From contig OY365808.1 in NCBI GenBank assembly GCA_959347315.1, positions 7,641,979 to 7,705,978 of the forward strand: 64,000 nt of DNA, in the 5' to 3' direction. Positions within the stretch are counted from its first letter, which is position 1; every line of letters begins with the position of its first letter. A program made the translations under genes and the position numbers. This document shows positions 11,670-23,600 of the stretch, in pieces. This stretch comes from Bimastos eiseni. Taxonomy: Eukaryota; Annelida; Clitellata; Crassiclitellata; Lumbricidae. Below the pieces are notes generated by a model. That model worked only from the letters and a program-made list of their open reading frames with translations, made no database searches and was not told the DNA's origin.

Positions 11670-14600
11670 ATGCCCACGTATTTCCAGAGACCTGAAAATG
11701 CCCTTAAACGGGCTAACGGTAAGCGTTTAATGAGGGCAAATATGATCACATGTGCATGTAGACCTACAAGCTGTTTACGAAACAGATGGCTAAATATCGG
11801 TATTGACAGAATTAGCGGCAAAACCGTATTTTTTTAGCGTATTTTAATATTGAACGTTTCGTCCACTCGTACTTTAGCGTATTTTTTAAAAATTATTTTG
11901 ACGTGAATAGATGCCCAACTGTAGCTTAAATGGAGCCTCGATCGATGAAAAGAAGACTGAGTAGAAACTGGATTGATGAAAGGAATGATGCTCTAATGGA
12001 AGCTGGATCGATGAAAATATAATGCTTAAGTGGCAGTTGGATTGACGAGGGAATGCCGTTACGATGGAAGTGGAGTCGATGAAAAGAAGGTCATGTATGC
12101 AGAAACTGGATTGATGAAAATAAACATGCCTAAATGGAAGCTGGATTGATGACAAGAAATATACACGAATGGAAGCTGAATTGATGAAAAAGATCGGATG
12201 CGTAAGTGGAAGCTTGATTGATGAGAGAATGCCGTTACGATTGAAGTGGAATCGATGAAAAGTAGACCGTGTTCACAGAAACTGGATTGATGAAAACAAT
12301 TATTACCTAAATGGAAGCTGTAATGTAGAAACGAAATATACCTAAATGGAAGCAATACTGATGAAAAGAAATGTGCCTAAATGGAAGCTGGATCATTGAA
12401 AAGGATCATAAACTTAAGTAGAAGCTGTATTGATGAAATGAAGCATGCTTTTTGGGACATTTCTGCTTTTTTCTTGAGTACATTGCTTGCAACAATGTTA
12501 AGAAAATAAATTTACCCAGTGTTTGGAGAATTAATGATTGGAGTTTGCAGAACACTTTCGTTCTTTCACAATCAGAATTGTTTTGCACGATGACCACAGG
12601 CAGGCAATAAACAAATTCTTCCCGATAATGAGTGTGATTAGCGATAGCAGTTCATAGTGTCTCACTTATTGAATACGGGTAAACTAATACTTGATTGCAG
12701 AATTTATTGATGTGGGAAAGAAGCAGAGGGCTTTGGATGCTCTCTATGATGTGATAAAGAGCAAACGCCATCGAACATGGCAGAAGATTCACGAGCCAAT
12801 CATGGAGAAGTACTTGGAGCTGTGTGTAGACCTGAAGAAGAGCCATGTGGCAAAAGAGGGTCTTTATCAGTACAAGAATATCTGCCAACAGGTCGGTTAC
12901 TAATATGTTTTCTGATTTATTGTTTATATTGCTGTCAGCCACTTCAAACAGGCTTTGAGATAAGCTGCTCAAAACATTTATGAATTCCTAATAAAAGGTG
13001 ATGTTAATTAACATTGAAAATTGCCAGTGGCTGTCTACTTTTCTGAGTTATTTTTAAAATATAGAATTGAATAGGTATACAGCTGTCATTTTCGAAGCAT
13101 TGGAAATTTTTCAATTACATTATCTGGGACTATTGCCAACTTTGTAGGCACCTATTTTCAGACTTAAACTAATTATATTTTATCTGTGTTCTGCTTTCAA
13201 TCGGATTGAGGAATCCAGTGATGTTATGGGTTCAGACATGACCGAGCATCCTCAGTCTTCTTGTTTTTGTTCTGTTTAACTGCAAATCTGATGACATTTG
13301 CTAGAATTAAAAAATTTTGATTCCATCACCTACATGCAGTCAGAGCTCATGCGATAGTTATTTTCATGTAGATATTGCTGGAATTAGTGTCGATAAAGCA
13401 TATTTTCAGGTGCTTGTAAAAGGTATAGGCAGAATCCATAACTAACAGAACATGGTAATCTGAATATGACACTGGTTACACCTTGAACATCATGCAACAT
13501 TAAATATGTTCTAGTAACCTGCACTGTGACTTTGTGTGAGCTTCCTTTGTGTCATGTTTTCAAACCGTGATTGCATTAGTTCGGTCATTGGTTTTTGTTG
13601 CAGGTGAACACAAAGTCGTTGGAAGACATCGTGCGGCGATATCTGTCGCTGGCCGAGGAGAAGACAGACGAGGCTCGTAAGGAATCGCATCAGTCAGTGG
13701 TCGATGTTGATGACTTGGACATTTTGCAGACTCCAGAAAAGTAAATTTCATTTGTATAGAAGTCTGTCAGATCATCATTTGGATCATCTATGTATTGATG
13801 TTGCAAATTTTATATAATTATTACTTATATCATGTTGTATATTTCACATTGTGTTTTAACTTGCTGTTATTGGTGCATTCTTGACGTGTTCTTACCATCA
13901 ATCTGTAGGTATATAAATTTTCCAAGATTATTGCAGCTCTTAAATAGCATCATGTTCTTCATGTTGATTATATGAATGCTCTATCCAAGGGCTTGTGAGA
14001 TTTATGATCCAACCCTTGTTATCATGCCTGTATGGGTAAATATAAGAGAGGTGAATGATGTTTTGAGAATTCTTGTTATTACAGCCTCTTAATGAGCGCT
14101 GTTAGCGGAGAGGACACTCAGGACCGTACTGACCGTGCCATTCTGACGCCCTGGCTGAAATTCCTGTGGGAGTCTTACCGTCAGTGTCTGGACCTGTTGC
14201 GAAACAACGCTCTTCTGGAGAAGCTCTACCAGGAAGTTGCACAGAATGGTATACCGGGCGATTTGTTTTATTAGTTGAAAACATTGTTCAAACGAAAACA
14301 AGTTTTGTATCAATTGTACAGCATACTTATTTTTTCTTGAAATGAGGTTTTTTGAAGTGCTGTTGTGATTTTTTTGATAGTCATTGAAATGTTAACTTAC
14401 AAAACTGACTTTATGTGGGTTTTATGTATAACCAAAATGTGTACTGTTGTTCTGTTTTTATATTTAAGTGGTTATTGTGATGCAACGCTGGAATTTTGGT
14501 ATTGTATGAGGATATTCATGTAGGGTTTGACATTTAGCTAATGATAATGTGTGCATTGTGTAACAATGTAACAACTGTAACAATGAAAAATTAATGTTGT

Positions 14601-17600
14601 GCTATGTGTTTGTTAGTGATGTGAGTCTATGTCTGATTAAGAAAGTGCAGTTTGCCTTTGATTGAGAAAGTGCTATGTGTGATGTTTCATGTTTGATTGA
14701 AGGAGTGTATATTGTTATTTTAGCATTCAAGTTTTGCTTGAAATACAGCCGAAAGACTGAGTTTCGTAAACTCTGCGATATTGTAAGTTAACACATGTTT
14801 GCTCTTTAAAGTCAGCTTAATAGAGGATATCAGCCGATCACATACTTAAGGAATTTTACATTTTTCTTTTGATCTATGTATGGTTTGTCAGGTCCATAAG
14901 ACTTTTGCAAAGCTTCTTGTGCAAATCATGAATTTTGATTAGGATTTTATGTGAAATTACGGCCATTGATTGATGCACCGGGCAATTTGATGGTGCTACA
15001 GAAGTCATTACGTTGCATCAGTTTTTTTACTTTCCATATCATGGATGGAGAAGAAGACAAACGAAGAGGTGTGCAGGAAGATTGGAGTTGAGAATGACGA
15101 GATGTTACAACAAACAGTGTTGATAAGGAAGCTGGGGTTTTTCGGACATGTTATTCGATCAAATGGATTAGAAAGGAAATGATGCTGGCATGTAGAGGAG
15201 GAAGGAAAAAAAGAGGATGCCCCAGAAAAAAATCAAGAAAAAATGGATGGATGTGATACATGAAAAAACTGAAATGAGCCTAGAGGATTTAAGGGATGCA
15301 ACTTCGGAAAGAAGAAAAAATAGAGAGGATTGGTCATGGGGGGGTCGCTAGATTTCCAAGAAATGACAGCACAAGGTGACAAGGTGATAGTGCAATTTTC
15401 TGCCTCAACATTTAATACTTACTAAACAGTAAACAAGTGACATTCAAGGTGTCTGTAGTAAGTAGTTGATGCTGTGAGATTATCTAACTTCCAATTGATT
15501 ATAGACAAGTTGAACACTAACTTATTAAGTTAATATATTTGTTACAGTGAACATGATTTACTTTACAAGTAATACTTCTTATGGTGTTGTCTACGTTACA
15601 AACGGAGTGTGTTGTTTTGCCCAGCTGCATACCCATATGGAACACGTGCTTAAGCATCAGAATCAACAGCGTGCCATCAACCTCAACAATGCTGAGAGCC
15701 AGACGATGCACCTTGAGACAAGACTTGTTCTCCTTGATAGCTCAATTCAGATTGAACTCTGGCAGGTAAAGTTGACATGCCCTGAAGACATTTTGCATGG
15801 TCAACTTGGAGCAATTTTCTGCCAATTTATTGTGATTTTATGATGCGTTTGCTTTTCCGATGTCTTCATAATGAAACATTTAATGGAAATAAATTTGAAA
15901 CATCTGCAGTATTTAGACTTAAGTAATAAAAATTCATTTCGTTAGTAAATTTGCCTATGATGAAATGATTCCATACCAGAAATGACATTATCCTTGTTGT
16001 CATTTTCCATTTGTGTTACTTTCTGCTTTGCAAAAATTTCAAATCAAGCAAATTTCAAGGGTTGATTGCAAGCCCATAGTCTGTTTTGTTTGCTTATTGA
16101 GCTTCCTTTTTGGTTGGGTTCCCTGATAATGAGTTTTATCTCGTCGCTCTGCTTTAAAAAGTTTCACCTATGTTATGCCAACTTATTACTATCTGATTTT
16201 AAAACTTTTTTAAAATTATTTATGTGAATGAACTTCTGCAATTACTGTTGGAGTTGTCTTGACTGATTTGTTTCGTAAAAGGAGGCTTATAAAGCCGTGG
16301 AAGACATTCATCGTCTGATTGTGCTATCAAAGAAACAGCCACGCCCCTCTTTGATGGCCAATTACTACCAGAAGCTGGGTCTTGTCCTTTGCAAGTGTGG
16401 CAACTACATGTTCCATGCATGTGCCTGGCACAAGCTTTACCATCTCTACCGCGAACAGCGCAAGAACATCTCGGAACATGAACTACAGAAGTAAGCCATT
16501 TCAGCCAACTGCCAACGTACTATTTCAAAATTGGTTAGCACATTTTGTTAATTGATTCGAGCTGTTACCAGTTTCTAAAATGTTTTCAGGAGTAACAAGT
16601 TGAGATTACTTTTATGTTTGTACAATGTATAGAGTTACTGTGGTTTTACAACTTGAACATTACTGTTTCTCAAGTTTTTAGAGTAATATAAGCAATGCTG
16701 TTTGTACTTTAAAACGCTATATTTTGTGTTCCTTGATACATACATACACTTACATGCATATGGCTAAACTGTTTTTGTAGCTTTCACTAAGTACCTGTGT
16801 GAGGTGTGGATTAATTATATTTTGGTGTTATATATTCCACATTTGTTGTATTTTCTTATGCTAAGCATGTCTCGTGAATTGTTTAGACTGGCATCTCGTG
16901 TCGTCTGTGCCACGTTGGCTATTCCACTGACAGCTTCTCGCAGTCAGGCAGAGCACATCCTGGAGCAGGACGACAGCGTTCGGGACAAACAGAAGCGCCT
17001 TGCGACTCTTCTTGGCCTCAGCAATCCACCCACAAGACCTTCGCTTGTTAAGGATCTTGTAAGGATTTCGTTGCTCTGTTAATTTGCTTTGGTAAATGCT
17101 ACTAAGTCCTCACCTATCACTTTTGTATATGATGATGATGAGTTCTCTGCCCAAGACCCATTGGCTTTATGTCATTCAGTGATGAGCAAGGGAGTTTTCT
17201 GTTGCCTTCCTCACGAATAAGTAAGAGTTAGCGACCTGTCCAGTATCATTGTGCAGTGGCTTGTGGTTGATTTGAACCTTTGACCTTGCGATTGGAAGGA
17301 ACAGAACATGCTGCATCCCGGTATATGGGAAAACATTGGATATGTCTGAAATTCGTTATTTAGACATTTAATTTGTTGATTAATTGGTTTTTAGGTTGCC
17401 TGTTTAGAAAATAATAACTAAGCTCTCCTCTTAAATTATATACTGATATTAATTCTGATGATATGAATTGTGGTATAGATTAGCAAGGAATGGTTTTCCA
17501 ACACAGACTACCGTTGTTGGAATGATATAGCAACTGCATATGAATAGTTTCACAGAGTTAGCATTGTGAAGATATTTTAGCACTACATTTTTCACTGATG

Positions 17601-20600
17601 CACATGTGGAATATGCGCTGTCATCTGTGTTTAGCTGAAGTATGGAATCGTTCAGCATGTGTACCCTGAGCTTTTGAGTCTCTATCAGTGGCTTGAGCTT
17701 GAGTTCCAGCCGCTTCAGCTGTGTGGTAAAGTGAAGACGTTCATGGACTTCATTGAAGAGAAGGAAGAGCTGAAGCAGTACATCCCAGCACTCGAGGAGA
17801 TTACGATCATGCGTCTGATTAAGCAGGTATGATAATTAGTCGTTGATTCTGATCTTTCATCGTACTTGGACTTTGACCAACTGCTGCAGCACTGACCTTT
17901 ACATGACCCTTGATGAAAGGCCTTTATAGATTAGGCAATGATTGAACTACATTAGGTCATAATAATAATTGTGTGTTACTGGTACATGACAGAGTCACTT
18001 ATGATATTGCGATATTTTTATATTTGCACATGTATTAGCACTTTGTGTGCCGGAGGTGCTGAACTGTGACATTATGGGTGTGCTCACTGAAGTAGGTGCC
18101 ATTGTATTTAAGGGCATCGTTAATTAGAGCAATAAATGGACTGAAAGTTTCCACTTGGTTAGTTTTACAAACGTCGAACATTTGGTGAGGTTATAGATCC
18201 TCAAGATTTTCTCGCAGTTACCTTTAGGGTTATTTCCTAAATTGCCTGATTGTCTCAACTACATCTACTATTGTCAAATGTACTATTGTACAACTAGAGT
18301 GTCCTTAGCAACCAACCTCAAAGTCAGACTCAGCAGCCACCTTACTTATCAACCAACCTCCATAGCATTCAACTTCTTAACCACCATCTTTAGGATCCAG
18401 CTTCAGCAGCCAGTTTCCTAAGCAACCAGCCTCCTTAGTAGCAGCTGCTTACATATATTTCCTTCATCTGATGACTGATCGTCGACCTGGTTTGAAGCTG
18501 ATGCGGTGGCAGAAAGTTTGTTTGTAAGTTTTCCAGATTTGAAATATTATATCGAACTGAAATGTCAAGTTCTGGAAACGACAACAGTCCTTGTAAGTGC
18601 ATCCGTCTGATCTGCATTTGAAATAGTATGTCAGTGGCAGTAGAGAAGCATGATCCTTCCCATATGGCAAGGTTTGTAGTTTGTACAAATGTCAAATACT
18701 TGTAGTATATTTATTTACAACAACATTATTCGAAATGTCATAAAAGTTTCTTTGATTGTCATCTGTTTTATAATCCAGGTGTCACAGATGTACCAGACTA
18801 TTAGCTTCAGTCGCCTGGCAGAGATGGCGCCATTTGCAAATAAGTTCCGTCTGGAGAGGGTTATTGTTGATGCAGCTAAAAGCCAGGCTGTAGCGGTAGA
18901 TATCTTTCAAATGATTTATATAATAAAGATGGCATCTGAACTGTAGGTTTTATTGGTGACTTTTATTCTCACTTGTCTCGTAGTTACTAAATTGTTCTGT
19001 CTAGTTGAGCAATTCTGGCATCGTATATTGATTCTGGGCAGATGATGTCTTTGGTGAATACTTCCTGTGATCAGAATACAAATAGGAGCGTCAAAATCAT
19101 CCTTTTGGATTACACGACTTGACAGCCTGACTATGGACTTTTGATTTGTCTATGTGATTATTCTATGATATTCTGTTTGTGTCAACTCGGCTATGATGTC
19201 TACACTGACCGTACAGTGTCGGTGGGATAGCAAGGAAGGGAACTGACCACCAGCCCTTATATGCAGAGGCTTAGAAAATGAAGTCTTTAATATTTCACGC
19301 TCGTAGCTGACTCTGAGCTTAAGGGACTGCTCGTCTAATTCTATTTGTATTCATTTGGATTTGACTTTGGAAATTGTCTGTGTTACTTTATAATTGACTT
19401 TGGCAATTATCAGCAGTTTTCATAAAATGCCTGTTCTGATTTGAACACTGGATATATTACCTTTTGTCTGTGAGTGGTTATCTGAGAGAGATGCTAGTTT
19501 TTTTTAGATCCTGTAAAGGCGGTTATATATGGTTGTATGAAGTAGGCTTTGCATTGTTGGACGCGGTTGTATCTGCTGCTGTGGTTGAATTCAGTGTTGT
19601 TTGTTTGATGTTTAGGTTCGTATTGATCATCGCACAGGATCGTTGAATTTTGGAACGGATCTGTGTTTCTCTCACGACCTGACCCCTGAAGGACCGCAGA
19701 TTCAGAGCATGCCGAGCGATAAGTTTCGCAACCAGCTGATGCTCATGGCCCGTGCTCTTGACAAGGCTAACATCATCATCAGCCCCAAGGAGCTTCAGGT
19801 AACTTAATTGCTGATTACCTGTGTTTACAGGGTATTCTGAATTTTATGCAAGTGTATAAGCCTGGACTTATGTGCATGGAACATGGGTGTATATGGTGTT
19901 GCTTTGTGTACAGTGCTGTTTCTAGTACAGTTGCAAATAACAATTTAAAATTTTGAAATGATCTGTATTGCTTGTACGGCTTGTTTTTGAAACCGTCTGT
20001 CGATACTTTATCACCTGTCTTCAGAGATGTGTGAATTGATTGTATAGGGTATCTTGTCTCTGATCCAGGGGTGTCAATAGTATTGCTTGCAGGCATTTCT
20101 GGCTAGTTGATGATGTTTGAAGCCTTGCTTAAAGACTAGTTACACAATTTGAGAACAAAAAGTTCACATTTGTAGTTTTTCACTGCATATGCAGCAAAAT
20201 CAAATTGTTAGTAACAAGCCAGTCAACACTGCTATACAGGTTTTTGATAATGATGATCAAAATTAAGACTTTGTTAAAAATACACCAGTTAAATTTTATT
20301 AATTGTTTATTTTCTTCCATTTTGCTCAGGTGCATTTCCTCTAGCTAATCCACATGACTGCTTGCTGGATAGTATTGCCATTGGCCTGCCAGCAAAAAAG
20401 CATTGACACCTCTGTTCTTATCAAGCACACACTTCAAGTAAAATAACAGTTAAGAATTGGTTATGGGAAACCCAGATGTGTAATCCATCTAATATCTTTC
20501 TATATGTGAATGAAGTGAACACCTGTTTGATCATTTTATGATTAAGCCTTTTTATAATCTCTTCATAATTGTTTTTTGTGATGGTGAATTTCAGGCGAGT

Positions 20601-23600
20601 CGTGACGCGGTTAGGGTTCAGATCCTGCAGACTTATCGTCAGACTGCTAAGAAGGATCACATGCAAATGCTTCGACGTCGTCAGATGATTGAAGACCGCA
20701 AGGAGGAACTTGAGAATCTGACTTTCCAAAGGGTATGCTAACCAGTGATTTCTATTTTTACAACTAAGTGATTATATGCATGGATGTGTTAATTAATTAG
20801 AATTATACAAAACCGATGATGCCATATTCTGTTGTCATTGAGTAAATACTTGGTATTGTTATTATTTAATTGATTTATTGTAGATTTTTCTGTATATATG
20901 TGCATATGTGTGGTTGTATCAAGGAACTTATTATCTGTTTGTCAGTGAATGAATTGTAAGTTGCAGTAAACAGATTAGATTTTTATTTCTTGATGAATAG
21001 TATGTATCCTACTGCTTAAGGGGCATGGTTTTAAATATTTTTTATTACACTAGATTTGACAGGATTCCTGTGTTTCTTGTCCTAGTAGCAAGTTTTATGA
21101 ATTTATCTTCACTAGTTTGATTATGCTAAACCTCATGATTTCAAAAACTTGTTACCGTATATTTGGATAGTGACATGTCTCAGCAAATCCTTATAGAACT
21201 TTGCCAATGGTTCAATTCGTAAACAGCTAAAAGGTGATTGCATTGATCTCTATTTATTTTTTCAGGAAAAAGAGGAACAGGAGATTGCCGAGGAGCAGAA
21301 GCGCAAGCAGATGGAGGCCGAGTACGCACGTTTGGAGCGTGAGGCTGAAGAGAGGGAGAGGCAGAAGCGCAAGGAAGAGCAGGAGAACATCCAGAAGAAG
21401 GTTGCCAAGGAAAGACTGGAGCAACTGAAGAGCACTTCAGCTGGTGCTAAATGCTTCTCAAACATTGATGAAGAGGCATGTGTCTGGTATTTTTAACTAT
21501 TATTAGATCTAAGCTGTACTGTTCTTAAAGTTGAAATGGTAATTGTAAATGGGAACTTATGAAACACCATTTAACGGCATGATGTTTCATATCTAGCAGG
21601 AAATAGTATTAAATCCAATACTTGATGGCCAAAGACCATATATCCAAAATGCCATTTTTTCCTATATATTTTACCTATGTTTCAGAACACTAACCCTTAC
21701 AATAGTAGCCAGCCAAACTTCACATCCATCCCCTCTCTCAATGGCACAGATGAATCTTGAATGTCTCTGTCAGATTAAGAAACACATTACTATATTTTCC
21801 CTATTATAAGTCACATGATCATTGACGGTTGTGACTCTTATTGAGGTGTGGCTTATGTAATGAAATTTCCAAATATTTTTGAAGGGGTTTCTTTAGGAAA
21901 CTTTCAAAGCAAAGATGCAATATTAAATCACACTTATTAAATGTGAAACTATTTAGTGAAAGTGTTTATTGGCTTACCATAGCTTCAAGCGGGCAGATAA
22001 ATATTGATGGCGTTATCTGTTTTGCTAAATGAGCAATCGTTGATCATAATAGATCTGCATCACGTTTAATTGGTAAATACTGGCTTTGATAGCTAATCAC
22101 ATATAAACAAGGATGAGAGTTTTAAATCATTATTTGTTTTTGATTGTGACCCAAGTTGTTGATTATGGCATCAGGTTGCTTTTAGGTATCAGTGATTGAG
22201 TTGGATTTAAATAAACAACTTTCAAGCTTTAGGTATATACGTTTCTATTGAAAAATTTTATGAATTGAATAGACACTGGCTACAATGGATGCAGATGACA
22301 TCTTGGCAAAACAAGTTGAACATTTTGAGAAGGAGAAACGAGAGAAAGAAGAAAAGCTGAAGGCACAAGAAAAGAAGGTAATATCTCTATGTTTTCTGTA
22401 GTGTTTGTTAAGATTGAACTGATTGCCCATGATTATTTAGCATGGTGGAATCTGACCAGCCTCTTCCATGCCGAGTACTGGATATCTCTTGCTCTGTGTG
22501 TCTCGATGTGGTCCTGCCTGACCTCCACAGAACATCCTTGTTTCAGATTTTTGAAGCCAGATTTGTTTTACTTGGAAGTTAGTCGAATATGGTTTGGAGT
22601 CAATGAAAAGAATCAAAGTTTTGTTATAAATTATTTTATGAATTAAATGACAATGTCAATCTCTTCCTTGTGCTTTCTGGTCCTGGATATTGCTGTTATA
22701 GCTGTTATGTGATGTTATAGCTGTTATGTGATGTTATATGTTATAGCTGTTATGTGATGTTATATGTTATAGCTGTTATGTGATGTTATATGTTATAGCT
22801 GTTATGTGATGTCATATGTTGTAGCTGTTATGTGATGCAAATATATTTTATATGCAATTTATGTGGTTGTGCGTGAACGCTGGACACTCATTAGTTGAAC
22901 AGAACTTGTGTCACTTTCTTGTGCTGTACAAGTTAGGTCATAATTGAACCACAAGTTAGGTCACAATTGAACCACAAGGTAGGTCATAATTGAACCACGA
23001 GTTAGGTCACAATTGAACCACAAGGTAGGTCACAATTGAACCACAAGTTAGGTCACAATTGAACCACAAGGTAGGTCATAATTGAACCACAAGTTAGGTC
23101 ATAATTGAACCATGGAGCCTATATTCTAGTTTCATCTGTTAATATGTATAATATAGAAAAAAGGCTTCAAAGCCTTCAGAAAATGATATAAAAATCTGTA
23201 TCCTAGATAAACTCAAATCATTTATTTATTGCAGCCATTAAACCCTAATAGAAATAAAAGTTATTTTTTCATCAATCAGCATCAACAGAGGACCCAGAAA
23301 GGACAATCAATAGTCCCGCTGGGTAGGGCCACCCAAGTAAATTATAACATTAATTCTTAACTGGAAGCAAGTTAAACAACACTAAAACTAAACTGCAATA
23401 CACAGTAGAGTAATGCCGCATTCAAAGGAACAATGTCTGCTATGTTTGTCTTCAGATTGACTACTTTGAAAGGGCCAAGCATTTAGAGGAGATTCCTTTG
23501 ATTGAAGCTCGCTATGAGTCGGAGAAAGTTGAGTTAAAGAAGTTCTGGGATGAGACAGAGGCAGAGAAGGTAAGCCTACTTGATACATTGTTCAGTGCAA

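Noticed and set aside
21795..21860. Element end resembling CCCTATTATAAGTCAC
   Set aside because: Suggestive of a DNA-transposon end, but no matching inverted partner was found.
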